Positions 33,023 to 43,200 of a DNA stretch of 64,000 nt are shown piece by piece. The stretch is from Fibrisoma limi BUZ 3 (GTDB lineage: Bacteria; Bacteroidota; Bacteroidia; Cytophagales; Spirosomataceae): positions 434,001 to 498,000 of the forward strand of contig NZ_CAIT01000005.1 of assembly GCF_000296815.2 (NCBI RefSeq). The letters are read 5' to 3'. Each line of letters begins with the position of its first letter. Position 1 is the stretch's first letter. The translations under genes and the position numbers were made by a program. The notes beneath the pieces are model-generated. The model did not search any database. It saw only the letters and a program-made list of their open reading frames with translations, and was not told the DNA's origin.

Positions 33023-33793
33023 TTAACCTTGCTCAAACCACTTTCGGAAAGCCGGGGCTTTGTCTTTGCTGATGGTGATTTCCAGCGAACTGGGTTGACG
33101 AAGCGTGAGCAGCAGTTTTCCACTGTAGTGAGGCTGGTAGCCGGTGATGGCCTCCAGATGGACAAGATACTGGCGATTGGCCCGAAAAAAAGCGGCCGGG
33201 TCTACCAGTTCTTCCAGTTCATCAAGCGTAACGTAATCCGTTATAAGCTTCTGGCCAGTTAACGTGTGCAGATAGATGACCTCGTCGCGACAGAAATAGG
33301 CTACCTGCTCCTGCGGTACCGACACGATCTGGCGAAGGTAGTGGCCTGTAAACCGACGTTTGTATGATTTGTGGGTAGAATGACCGGTCATATCGGCCAG
33401 GAACGCCCGGAATTGCTGCTGGAAATTATCGCCGTCGGGTTGCCACCGGTGAAACTTGGCGAGGGCCGACTGCATGTCGTCGGGGTCGATGGGTTTGAGC
33501 AGGTAATCCAGGCTATTGAGTTTAAACGCCCGAATTGCGTACTCGTCGTAGGCCGTCGTAAAAATAATAGGGCAGGAGACCTCCAGCCGCCCAAACACGT
33601 CGAAGCTAACCCCGTCCGACAACTGAATATCGGAGATGATGAGGTCGGGCCGCGGGTTATTCTGCAGGTAGTCCGCAACCTGCTCGACGCTGGGAAGGGG
33701 CCCGTCAATGGTTGCCTGAGGTTCGAGCTGGCGGACCAGTTTTTCCAGTTGACGGGCTACTACCGGCTCGTCTTCGATCAGCAGAATGGTCAT
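33023..33793 (-). CDS. LytTR-type response regulator
   Basis: 256 residues from the ATG at 33793, which overlaps the kinase stop (ATGA). The receiver domain starts with TILLIEDEPVVARQLE and has the phospho-acceptor D55 in LIISDIQLSD, with the conserved Lys in YLLKPID. The C-terminal LytTR DNA-binding domain covers about 140-256 (QEQVAYFCRDEVIYLHT, FFRANRQYLVHLEAI). It is the last gene of the exporter operon at 33.0-39.5 kb and is partnered with the kinase before it. Confidence 0.94.
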   Translation of the reverse strand: MTILLIEDEPVVARQLEKLVRQLEPQATIDGPLPSVEQVADYLQNNPRPDLIISDIQLSDGVSFDVFGRLEVSCPIIFTTAYDEYAIRAFKLNSLDYLLKPIDPDDMQSALAKFHRWQPDGDNFQQQFRAFLADMTGHSTHKSYKRRFTGHYLRQIVSVPQEQVAYFCRDEVIYLHTLTGQKLITDYVTLDELEELVDPAAFFRANRQYLVHLEAITGYQPHYSGKLLLTLRQPSSLEITISKDKAPAFRKWFEQG

Positions 33794-34920
33794 ACAGTTG
33801 GCGTTGGCTTGGCAGCGTTGACGTCGGATAGGCGGGTCGCATCCATCGTCAACAGCGGAATCTGAACGGAAAACAACTGCTGCTTTTCCGTAATAATAAC
33901 AGGAACCGGACTCAGATACTGATAGAGCATCTTGAGGTTGTTCAGGCCCTGGCCGTTCGACGTAGCGACCTGACGTTTTCGCTGTACCGGATTCGCTACG
34001 GTCAGGCATCCGTTGCCCGCAGTGATACTGATCGTGAGCGGATTCGCTGCGTTGATGGTGTTGTGCTTGATGGCGTTTTCAATCAGGACCTGGAGCGTGA
34101 CGGGAACAATAGCCTGCTCCAGTGCGTCGTCGGCAATCTGAAATGTAACTTCCAGCGCACCGTCGTAGCGGGTTTTGAGCAGCGATACGTAGTTTTTGAT
34201 GAACGACAATTCCGTTTCGAGCGGTACCTGTTCTTTTTCTTTATGCTGAAGCACGTACCGAAATACCTTTGACAGTTGTTGCAGAAACTTGCGGGCCAGC
34301 GTTGGGTCTTCGTCAATCAGACCATCCAGCGAGGAGAGGCTGTTGAACAGGAAATGTGGGTTGAGCTGGTTTTTTAAGTTTTCGTATTGCGCATTGAGCC
34401 GCTGTTTTTGCAGCACGGCTTTCTCTTTTTCCCACTTTTCTTTCTCCAGTAGGTTCTTTTTCCATTTCTCAAAGAAGTAGAAGCCAAAGTAGGCCGTGTT
34501 GACGGATACGACGATAAAAACGTTAAGGCCAAACGAAACTACCTTGATGGCATTGGCGAACTGGCTTGGGAAATACTCGCTATAGTAGCGCTCAAAGTAG
34601 CTGGTCAGGCTCGTCTGAAGGGCAATGAGTACGATCAGGCAGGTGCCGGTCTGTACGAAGAATCGCCTTAATACACCGGTCTCAAACGGTAATAGGCGGT
34701 TCAGATATTCGTTGAACGCGTTGACGCTTTCCCACATGAAAATAACAAAGGCGAAGCTGATAACTGAAATGAACAACCGTTCATCACCATTAAATTGCGG
34801 GAAAAAACGTAGTATTAGTACGTAGCGAAACGTACTAATAATCAGCGCGGCAGCGTACACGTACCGACGCGGGGGGCGCAGGAACCTACGAATTCTTGTG
34901 TTCAGAGATAATGCTGCCAT
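33790..34920 (-). CDS. LytS-type sensor histidine kinase
   Basis: 376 residues. Four membrane helices occupy residues about 20-150, a short coiled coil follows, then the His_kinase domain with H189 in QLNPHFLFNSLSSL. The ATPase domain has the N box VLIENAIKHNTI and a G box SNGQGLNNLKMLY. The N-terminal sensor has no extracytoplasmic domain, so it may sense a membrane signal or the transporter. The start overlaps the end of the ABC ATPase gene by 35 bases, which suggests coupling. It phosphorylates the LytTR regulator encoded next. Confidence 0.92.
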   Translation of the reverse strand: MAALSLNTRIRRFLRPPRRYVYAAALIISTFRYVLILRFFPQFNGDERLFISVISFAFVIFMWESVNAFNEYLNRLLPFETGVLRRFFVQTGTCLIVLIALQTSLTSYFERYYSEYFPSQFANAIKVVSFGLNVFIVVSVNTAYFGFYFFEKWKKNLLEKEKWEKEKAVLQKQRLNAQYENLKNQLNPHFLFNSLSSLDGLIDEDPTLARKFLQQLSKVFRYVLQHKEKEQVPLETELSFIKNYVSLLKTRYDGALEVTFQIADDALEQAIVPVTLQVLIENAIKHNTINAANPLTISITAGNGCLTVANPVQRKRQVATSNGQGLNNLKMLYQYLSPVPVIITEKQQLFSVQIPLLTMDATRLSDVNAAKPTPTV

Positions 34921-35572
34921 CGCTCATTTCAATAATACGGTCGGTGCCGGCCGCAAAGTCAGGGTCGTGCGTAACGGCAATGATAGTCTGTCCTTTATCC
35001 GCCAGTTCATGGAAAATCTCGAATACGTTTTCGGTATTGGCCTTATCCAGGTTGCCGGTTGGTTCGTCGCCCATGATGATCGTCGGTTCGTTGATCAGCG
35101 CCCGGGCGATAGCGACTCGTTGCTGCTGCCCACCCGAGAGCTTGCTGGCGGGTTTGCGGGCGTGTTCGGTCATGCCGATCAGCCGAAGCTTTTCCATCGC
35201 CCGCTCTTCTACCTCTTTTTCCGAGTACTTCCCCAATTTCAGTCCCGGCAGCATTACGTTCTGCAGGGTCGTAAACTCCGGCAGCAGGAAGTGAAACTGA
35301 AAGACAAAGCCAAGATGTTCATTGCGGAAGTGCGACAGAAAATCCTGATTCCGGCCTTTCAGCGTTACACCCGCCATTTCGATGTCGCCTTCGTAGTCGG
35401 TATCCATCGTTGAAAGCAGGTACAGTAACGTCGATTTACCACAGCCCGATTTACCCACGATGGACAGAAATTCGCCTTTCCGTACCTCGAAGGTAATGTC
35501 TTTCAGGACCTGAAATTTTTCCGGGTCGTAAAAGTATTTAGTAACATGTTGGGCTTTGAGAACAGTGCTCAT
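34886..35572 (-). CDS. MacB/LolD-type ABC transporter ATP-binding protein
   Basis: 228 residues. Walker A is GKSGCGKSTLLYLL, the signature LSGGQQQRVAIARAL and Walker B IIMGDEPTGNLD. The MacB/LolD-type segment GFVFQFHFLLPEFTTLQNV is present. It is the energy unit for the FtsX-like permease encoded 70 bases upstream. The gap contains no obvious terminator. Confidence 0.94.
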   Translation of the reverse strand: MSTVLKAQHVTKYFYDPEKFQVLKDITFEVRKGEFLSIVGKSGCGKSTLLYLLSTMDTDYEGDIEMAGVTLKGRNQDFLSHFRNEHLGFVFQFHFLLPEFTTLQNVMLPGLKLGKYSEKEVEERAMEKLRLIGMTEHARKPASKLSGGQQQRVAIARALINEPTIIMGDEPTGNLDKANTENVFEIFHELADKGQTIIAVTHDPDFAAGTDRIIEMSDGSIISEHKNS

Positions 35573-35642
35573 TGAGTTAATGATTGACTAGTGATGGATT
35601 GACTTGCTGAATGATTCGTTCTACAGGTCAGTCATCTGGAAA

Positions 35643-36893
35643 TTAGCCCCTTAAAATGGATACCGGATCTACCTGCGCGGCTTTCCGCGAGGGGAAATAG
35701 CCCGCCAGCACGGTCGTAACGATTCCAAACACAAGACCCATTACGTAGTACGTACTGGAAAAAATGACCGGGAAGGTTCTGATACTCAGAAAATCCCCCG
35801 CTTCAAACGGCGTAATTGACAACAGGTAGCTTAGGCCAAAGCCAATCCCCAGCCCAAGCAGCCCCCCCGATAATCCAATGAAAGCGGCCTGTAACAGAAA
35901 GATGGCGACAATATCTTTACCGTCGAAGCCTGTGGCTTTCAGAATGGCGATGTCCTTGATTTTGTTGACGACCGTCATGTTCATGATGTTGTAGATGCCA
36001 AATCCGGCCACGACGAGCAACGTAATGGACACGACGTAGGTAAGCATATTCCGGATTTGCTCCCCCGCCAAAATAGCCTGATTGGCCGTGGCCCAATCTT
36101 CGGTGTAGTAGCCATATTCGGCCCGCAACTTCTTTCCGAACGGAATCGCCCGTAGCGGATCGAACATCTTGAGGTGAATGTCTGTGATGTAGCTGGGGTC
36201 TTTCTGTAAAATCTCCTGCACTGTCGACAGGTTGGCGTAGCTCTTAGTATTGTCGACAGTGCCGACGCCAAACCCAAACGTACCAACCACCCGCAGGATG
36301 CGCGTGCCGCCCCCCGGTGTCGTGATAGTCACCTTATCGCCGGTGCGGACGTTGAGTTTACGGGCCAGCGTTGAGCCCATAATCAGCCCGTCGGGATTGG
36401 TACGTAGCGCGTTGATACTGCCCGACTTGAGCCGCGACGCCAGGTTATAAAGCCGGTTTTCGCGCTCGATATCCACACCGGAGATCGTGCCCGACAGTTG
36501 GATGGGTCCGTTGTTGTAGAATACCTGCGTGGCTACCTGGGGGGAAACGCCCAGCACACCGGGTTCTTTTTCTATCCGCTGTGCAATGGCTAGGCCGTTT
36601 TTAAGCCGCGCCAGTTCGTCTTTGGGTTTCTGGTGGTACACGACATTGAAGTCACCGGGATTTAACTGTTCAATCAGGCTTGGGCGCTGGGTGTTCACCT
36701 CGTTATAAATCCGGACGTGCGGGCTGGCATCCAGCGCCGAATCCTCCAGAAACTGATTGACGCCCTGCATGAACGAGATCATGGTGATGAACATAGCTAT
36801 GCCGAACGTAACGCCGAGCATGGCCACGAGTGTCTGGCGTTTCTTGGCCAGCAGGTGTGTCTGCGCAATCTGCGCGGCTATTCTGATGTTCAT
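35643..36893 (-). CDS. FtsX-like ABC transporter permease (MacB/LolC type, four helices)
   Basis: 416 residues: N-terminal helix (TLVAMLGVTFGIAMFITMIS), a periplasmic MacB_PCD domain (about 45-270) and three C-terminal helices with the FtsX motif NKIKDIAILKATGFDGKDIV. The end AAQVDPVSILRG is typical. Unlike the prefix-type permeases at 1-10 kb it is the ordinary short form and has its own linked ATPase, adaptor and TolC. Export of a peptide, antibiotic or lipid is likely. Confidence 0.93.
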   Translation of the reverse strand: MNIRIAAQIAQTHLLAKKRQTLVAMLGVTFGIAMFITMISFMQGVNQFLEDSALDASPHVRIYNEVNTQRPSLIEQLNPGDFNVVYHQKPKDELARLKNGLAIAQRIEKEPGVLGVSPQVATQVFYNNGPIQLSGTISGVDIERENRLYNLASRLKSGSINALRTNPDGLIMGSTLARKLNVRTGDKVTITTPGGGTRILRVVGTFGFGVGTVDNTKSYANLSTVQEILQKDPSYITDIHLKMFDPLRAIPFGKKLRAEYGYYTEDWATANQAILAGEQIRNMLTYVVSITLLVVAGFGIYNIMNMTVVNKIKDIAILKATGFDGKDIVAIFLLQAAFIGLSGGLLGLGIGFGLSYLLSITPFEAGDFLSIRTFPVIFSSTYYVMGLVFGIVTTVLAGYFPSRKAAQVDPVSILRG

Positions 36894-36903
36894 AGTTTAT
36901 GTG

Positions 36904-36988
36904 TTAACCGCAAAGACGCAAAGGGAAACGCGGAGGTCGCAAAGAGTTAGTTGGCGTTCTTAGCGAAATACGTTGCGTCTTTGCGGTA
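36904..36988. repeat. Snap-back repeat of CGCAAAGA units
   Basis: TTAACCGCAAAGACGCAA (about 36904-36921) pairs with TTGCGTCTTTGCGGTAA (about 36973-36989). The left side contains tandem CGCAAAGA/CGCAAAGG units. It lies inside the exporter operon between the adaptor and permease genes. Confidence 0.75.
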
Positions 36989-36992
36989 AAAA

Positions 36993-38102
36993 CTATTCTG
37001 CACTAAGCACTACGGATTTCTCCGTAAGCCCACCTTTCACTTCTACCAGGTCAAAGTTTTCGGCTCCCTTCACGATGCGGATTTTCTGTTTTTTACCGTT
37101 CTGATCTATCCATACGCTATCGTTGCCGAATACGTACGACTTTGGAATAGTGAGCACCCGCTGTTTCTGGCTGACGATGATGTTGGCTTCTACCGTCAGA
37201 CCGTAGTAGGCATCAGGTTTGGCACCCGTGAACTCAGCATCGACTCGAAAGGACTGGTCCGTACGGTTGAGCTTGGGGTATACTTTCGTGACGCGGGCGT
37301 TGAAGACCTTATCGGCGTACACATCGGTTTTAATCACGACCGATTGCCCGACGCGAATTTTGCCGAAGTCGCTTTCATCGACCGCCAGTTGTGCGTAAAG
37401 CTGACGACCGCTGCCCACCAGAGCCAGTTGGTCGCCCGGCCTGACGACCTCGCCGGGTTCTTTATACACTTCGTACACTTTCCCCTCCACGAGGCTACGA
37501 ACACGGGTGCTTCGGTCAGCTTCAATCGTTGACACCAGTTGGCTGCGGTTATTGGCTACATCCAGCCGAAGCTGGTCGCGCGTACGGGCCAGGGTGTTAA
37601 GCTGCGCCCGAAGGTTGTTCCGCGACAACGTATAGTTCAGTTCGGCCCGCTCCAGCTCGGCCCGCGACGTAGCATTCTGCCGGTACAGGTCCTGAAACCG
37701 GGCGTAGTTGAGGGAGTCGTTCGCCAGCCGAACGCGGGCGTTGCGAACCTGCGCTTCCAGTTCGGCCAGTACCGGCGAGTTTGCCTGCAGGTTCGCCTGC
37801 GACTGCCGAAGGGCCGTAGCAGCCGCTGCGCGTCGGGCGTCTTCCGTGTTACTTTCCAGGACAAACAGCAGTTGATTTCGCTGGATGGAGTCGCCTTCGT
37901 TAATAAGCCGCTGCTCCAGAATGCCGTTGGCGTCAGCCGTAACGGTGTACTCATTGCGGGGGTACACATTCCCCGACGCATAAACCGCTTCCGTCAGGTC
38001 CCGGTAGGTTGGGGATACACCCTCATCGTTGCGGTTGCAGGTAACCACCACCGATGCGGTCAGAACCAGCAGGCTGAGAGCCATCCACTTGTTCGGATAC
38101 AT
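36993..38102 (-). CDS. MacA-like efflux adaptor (HlyD/RND MFP family), lipoprotein
   Basis: About 369 residues from the ATG at 38102, which puts a lipobox signal (LSLLVLTASVVVTC) at the N-terminus. An ATG at 38153 overlapping the tolC stop would add 17 residues and is possible. The coiled-coil hairpin (ALRQSQANLQANSPVLAELE, then LYRQNATSRAELERAELNY) lies between lipoyl halves (GILEQRLINEGDSIQRNQLL, and KVYEVYKEPGEVVRPGDQL). It links the FtsX-like permease with TolC. Confidence 0.92.
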   Translation of the reverse strand: MYPNKWMALSLLVLTASVVVTCNRNDEGVSPTYRDLTEAVYASGNVYPRNEYTVTADANGILEQRLINEGDSIQRNQLLFVLESNTEDARRAAAATALRQSQANLQANSPVLAELEAQVRNARVRLANDSLNYARFQDLYRQNATSRAELERAELNYTLSRNNLRAQLNTLARTRDQLRLDVANNRSQLVSTIEADRSTRVRSLVEGKVYEVYKEPGEVVRPGDQLALVGSGRQLYAQLAVDESDFGKIRVGQSVVIKTDVYADKVFNARVTKVYPKLNRTDQSFRVDAEFTGAKPDAYYGLTVEANIIVSQKQRVLTIPKSYVFGNDSVWIDQNGKKQKIRIVKGAENFDLVEVKGGLTEKSVVLSAE

Positions 38103-38142
38103 TCGTATGGCGACGGGCAATCCAGGCTGCCCGCTGGTGTAC

Positions 38143-39459
38143 TTATTTTCCATTGCGAATCTGTAAAATCGTTTGGTTAATAAAGACGTTCGAGAGGTTG
38201 TTGAGGTAGCGGTTCTGAGCCGTGAGCGATTCGTTGAATACGTTCAGGTATTGGTCATACGCAAACAGCCCCGACCGGTACTTCACCAGCGCAATCTGAA
38301 CGTTCTGGGCATTAAGCTCGTAGTTCTGCCGGTTGAGGTCCAGCGACTGAACAGCCTGATTGTATGTATTGCGGATATCCTCATTGTCGGTCTGCTGCCG
38401 GTTACGTTCGTAATCCAGTTCGGCCTGATCAAGCTTGAGCTGTAATTTGGCTCGTGCTATGTTGCTGTTGCGCAATCCACCGGCATACAGTGGAAAATTG
38501 AATTGTAAACCGGCCACTCCGATGGTGAACCAACGCTGGTCAACATTAAGAAAATTGAACTGATCTCGCTGCGCCTGCTGCGAATAACGAATGTAGCCCG
38601 ACACCGTAGGCCAGCGGGTCAGTCGTTCGCGATTCACCTGTAACTTAGCCAGCTCTACCTGCGCCTGCCGGAGAGTTACCTGCGGTCGTTCGGCCGGAGC
38701 CAGGGTGTCGGTTCCGGCCAGGCCGTTAATGGGCCGGTTCGCCAGATTTTCCGTTAACACCAGACTGTCGGTCGGGGCCAGGCCCAGCAGTAGTTTGAGC
38801 TGATTCAGATTTCGCACGAACGAAAGCCGATTCTGATACAAGACGTCGGCGGTAGTGAGTTGTACTGACCGAATGCGGTTGTATTCCAGCGGCTCAATCT
38901 GTCCTTTATCCAGCCGGGCCTTGGCAATCTGGGTTAAGGTATCGGCGGCCGACAGGTTTTGCTGAGTAATATCAATAGCGGCCCGGGTAAGCAGCGTTGC
39001 GTGATAGACCCGGGCCGTCTGCGTCGAGATTTCATCGTGCAAAACCAGGTTTTGACTATCCAGAATTTGCAGATTCTGATTCGTGATGGCAATATCGGCG
39101 CGGGCAGGTCGGTTTACGACCGGAACGGTAGCTTCACCCGTAGCCGTCAGAAACCACGGCAAGCCGAAACGCAGCGTCTGAAACTCGCCGGGACGGCCCC
39201 CCAGGAACTCGGCCGGGACAAGCTGTACCGGTAAGGCGTAGTTGTAGTCGAGGTTACCGTATAGCCGGACCTGGGGTAGAAGATTCGCCCGGGCCGCCGT
39301 CTTTTGTTGCTCCTGGACGACCAGATTCTGACGGGCGTTGACCAGTTCCGGATTGTTACGGCGGGCCAGCGATAAAGCTTCCTGGACATTGGCCACGTAG
39401 GTCTGAGCACTCAGATTGGATGATACACCGCACAGAAAAAAGAGAACCAGCCGCTTCAT
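38143..39459 (-). CDS. TolC family outer membrane efflux protein
   Basis: 438 residues with a signal peptide (LVLFFLCGVSSNLSAQ). TolC repeats are visible: ALSLARRNNPELVNARQN at the start and VGVAGLQFNFPLYAGGLR-like sequence (IGVAGLQFNFPLYAGG) in the second half, each followed by long helices. It is the first gene of the operon tolC - macA-like - permease - ATPase - kinase - regulator on the minus strand. No terminator separates it from the adaptor gene, whose frame may overlap its end. Confidence 0.93.
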   Translation of the reverse strand: MKRLVLFFLCGVSSNLSAQTYVANVQEALSLARRNNPELVNARQNLVVQEQQKTAARANLLPQVRLYGNLDYNYALPVQLVPAEFLGGRPGEFQTLRFGLPWFLTATGEATVPVVNRPARADIAITNQNLQILDSQNLVLHDEISTQTARVYHATLLTRAAIDITQQNLSAADTLTQIAKARLDKGQIEPLEYNRIRSVQLTTADVLYQNRLSFVRNLNQLKLLLGLAPTDSLVLTENLANRPINGLAGTDTLAPAERPQVTLRQAQVELAKLQVNRERLTRWPTVSGYIRYSQQAQRDQFNFLNVDQRWFTIGVAGLQFNFPLYAGGLRNSNIARAKLQLKLDQAELDYERNRQQTDNEDIRNTYNQAVQSLDLNRQNYELNAQNVQIALVKYRSGLFAYDQYLNVFNESLTAQNRYLNNLSNVFINQTILQIRNGK

Positions 39460-40256
39460 ACGTCATTGAGAAAGGGATGGTCAAAGAAAAGTGAGCCGGT
39501 TAGTACCCAAAAACATTTTTAGACCAAGCTCCCAAAATCAACTACGAAACCGCCCGCCGACCAACGAATCAACGGCGACAAGGCAATACTGGTTTAGGAA
39601 GGTTTCTGGTTATATACCAAAAGGAGGGATTATCAAGAGAGTAGGAGCAATAAAAAACCGCCGGGAAGAGTGGGTTCCATCTGGAACAGCAGAAGACTAT
39701 AAACCTGTCTAATTATGGATTTGCAGGCCCAAAAACAAAAAAGCCAAGCGAGACACTCTCTTGGCTTTCTGATTTACTCAACGTTATGAAAAACTTTTCT
39801 TTTCGACGCAATTATAGAACAAAAGTAGCAAATAAAGGTTCTATTTTCCAAAAAAAATTTTAATATGTCCTTTAAGTATCTATGTGTCAGTCGATTATTG
39901 TAGTGATTAACAAACTCCACAATCTAAAAAATGAGTACTTATACGCAGCAATAGTTAGGGAAATTCCTAAGTTATTCTTCTAAATCTGCAATCGTAAATG
40001 AGAATGATAAAATTAGACTTGCTTATTTGAGAGCTACGGAAGCGCAAAGATTAAACTTACTATTTAGATGAGAACTCCGACAACAATTGCTACTAAAATT
40101 ATAGAGCTTGTATTTTTATGATCTATGTTAAAATCTTTAATTTTTGGTATTTTATTCTGCAAAATACGGTTTCTAAGAATTTTATAAGGATAAAACGCCG
40201 ACTGATAAGAATTTATTAAATAACTTTCGGGCTGTTTCTACTTCATAATCTAAACT
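39460..40256. other. AT-rich intergenic region before the SusC gene
   Basis: About 800 bases between divergent operons, clearly richer in A/T than the genes around it from 39780 on. The first 270 bases contain a plus-strand frame (39491-39712) without family resemblance that I do not call. A promoter-terminator pair for a possible small RNA is at 39731-39851 (separate entry). TAACTTTC near 40220 is one base off a Bacteroidota -7 element and may serve the SusC gene. I see no tRNA or riboswitch. Confidence 0.5.
39731..39813 (-). ncRNA. Candidate small RNA with own promoter and terminator
   Basis: On the minus strand a TACTTTTG -7 element (39820-39827) has TTG 21 bases upstream (39849-39851), matching the Bacteroidota promoter. 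Transcription from about 39813 would meet a hairpin AAAGCCAAG/CTTGGCTTT (39740-39768) followed by TTTTGTTTTT. The transcript would be roughly 80 bases with no coding frame. No RNA family is recognised. Confidence 0.4.
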
Positions 40257-43200
40257 ATGAGAAAGTTTTTACAAGTCCTCTGTCTTTTGCTCGTGAGTCT
40301 ATGCGGTCAGGTGGCCCTGGCGCAGGACCGGATCGTGACAGGAACGGTGACGGCTGATGATGGGTCGGCTATTCCTGGTGCTACTGTCGTGCTGAAGGGT
40401 ACGAAACGCGGAACAAACACAAATGCCGACGGCCAGTTTCGGATTGAAGCGCCGGCCGACGGACGCCTGGTAATCAGTTTTGTGGGGTACGCGACCCAGG
40501 AAGTGGCAGTAGGTAACCAGACCAATTTTTCAATCCAGTTGATGTCGGATGCCTCTAATCTGGAAGAGGTGATCGTAACGACGTTCGGTACGGCCAAACG
40601 AGCTTCCTTTACCGGTTCAGCGGGTGTTATCTCAGATGAACAGCTCAAGAAGCGACCAATTACAAACTTTGCTCAGGCCCTGGCGGGTTCAGCACCCGGT
40701 ATCCAGACGACGGCGGGTAGTGGTCAGCCTGGTACAGCTCCAACCATTCGGATACGGGGTTTTGGTTCTATTTCGTCGGGTAACGATCCGCTTTATGTGG
40801 TCGACGGCGTGCCCTACACGGCCAGCATCGCTAACCTGAACACGCAGGACATTGAAAGTATAACCGTACTTAAAGATGCAGCTTCCACGGCATTGTACGG
40901 GTCTCGGGCTGCCAACGGGGTAGTGGTTGTAACGACCAAGAAAGGGCAGAAAGACCGGAGCAGCATTTCGGTTAACATGACCAAAGGGGTAAATACCCGC
41001 GCTCTGCCTGAATATGATCGCGTTGGCCCTGACCAATATTACCCACTGATGTGGGAGCAATACCGCAACAGTGTTGCTTACCGCGCTACCAACCCGGTAT
41101 CGCTCTCAGCGGCAAACCTCGATGCCACAAACCGTCTTGGCAGCCTGGTCGGTTATAACGTATATGACGTACCGTTCAACCAGTTGGTTAATACCGACGG
41201 GCAGATGAACCCTAACGCCAGACTGATCTATTCGCCCGACGATTTAAACTGGGAGAAACCGCTGATGCGGCAGGGCAATCGCGATGAAGTAAACCTAAGC
41301 TTTTCGGGTGGTCAGGAAAAATCTGATTACTTCCTGTCGGCCGGTTACCTGAGCGATAAAGGCTTTCTGATACGGTCTGACTATAAACGCTATACAGCCC
41401 GGTTGAATGTCAACTCCCAGGTGAAACCGTGGTTCAGAACAGGGGCTAACCTATCAACCACGATTATCCGGTCAAACCAGGCTGACGTACCGGCCGATGG
41501 CGGCACTACGTTCGTGAACCCGTTTTTCTTCTCCAGAACAATGGGGCCGATTTTTCCGGTATATGCTTATGATCCAGCTAACCCCGGTCAGTTCTTAACC
41601 CTGCCGAACGGTCAACGGCGGTGGGATTATGGTAACCTGACCAGCCTGGGTCTGCCCTCGCGGCCTCAGTACGGTGGGCGGCACGCCATTGCTGAAACGC
41701 TCCTGAACCAGAACTATTTCCGGCGGAATACGTTCGGAGCCCGTGGTTTTGCTGAAATCACGTTCCTGAAAGATTTTAAATTCTCGACCAACATCGGTGC
41801 TGACCTGACGAATACGAATGTAGTCACTTTTGGTAACCCCGAGATTGGCGACGGCGCACCGGCTGGTCGGGCAACGCACGAATTTGAAAATATTTCCAGC
41901 TACAACCTGAACCAACTGCTGAACTACAATAAATCGTTTGGTCCGCATACGATCGATGTTTTACTGGGTCACGAAAATTTCCAGGTTAACGACAACTACC
42001 TGACTGGTTCACGGTCGCAGCAGATTCTGGACGGAAACGTCGAATTGATCAACTTCACTACTACGACGAACCTTAACTCGGTGTACAATGTCCGCCGGGT
42101 TGAAGGCTTCTTCTCTCGTTTCAACTATGACTACAATCAGAAATACTTCCTTTCTGGTTCGGTTCGTCGCGACGGATCAAGTAAATTCTACAGCGATGTA
42201 CGATGGGGTAACTTCTACTCCATCAGTGGCGCGTGGCGTCTGGATCAGGAAGCATTTATTCAGGCAATCCCAACCATTAATCTGCTGAAACTGCGGAGTT
42301 CATACGGACAAACCGGTAACGACGGTGGTGGTAATACGGCCGATGGGGCTGCCATCAGCTATTATGCCTGGCAACCACTCTATGCGTTGAGCTGGAACAA
42401 CGCAACAGAGGCAGGTATCCTGCAAAGTAGTTTAGGGAACTCTGCGCTGGTATGGGAGAAAAACAGCCAGTTTGACGTAGCGCTGGAATTTGGTTTGTTC
42501 AGAAATCGGGTGTCTGGTACGGTCGAATACTTCAATCGTCAGTCGTCGAATCTGATTTTTGCCGTACCGTTGCCACTTTCGTCTGGGGTTCAGACGGTTA
42601 CCCGGAACATCGGAACGATGTTTAACCGGGGTATTGAAGTGGAACTGGGGGTTGAGCCGGTTCGTACAAAGGACTTTACCTGGCGTATTGATCTGAACGC
42701 GACGAAAATTCAGAACCGGATCACGAAGATGCCGGAAGAAAATCCGGAAATTATCGACGGAACCAAAAAACTTGCTGTCGGTACCTCTATTTATGATTTC
42801 TGGCTGCGCGACTACCAAGGGGTTAGGTCGGAAACGGGCGAAGTGCTTTACCGTGCGAATACCTATGTTGCTGCCAATTCATTCATTACCGAAGCCGGTG
42901 ATACGCTTACAACTAACGTGAATAACGCTCGCTTCAGCTACCATGGAAGTTCGATTCCAAAGCTGACGGGTGGTATCACGAATACGTTCACGTTTAAAGG
43001 CATTACGTTATCCGGATTGCTGGTCTATCAGATTGGAGGTAAAGTGTACGACGGTGCCTACGCTGCTCTGATGAGCGCAGGTGGGTATGGTAGCGCTAAG
43101 AGCACAGACATTCTGAGACGCTGGCAGAAACCCGGTGATGTTACTGACGTACCCAGAATGGATGCCGGTAGAACGGCTGATTTCGATGCCGCTTCGAGCC

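Noticed and set aside
34886-34920. Misannotated kinase start because of the 35-base overlap with the ABC ATPase gene
   Set aside because: There is no good in-frame start before the first membrane helix other than the ATG at 34920; the overlap is plausible as translational coupling.
39491-39712. Plus-strand 73-codon frame before the SusC gene
   Set aside because: It is basic low-information sequence with no homologue known to me and no clear ribosome site.
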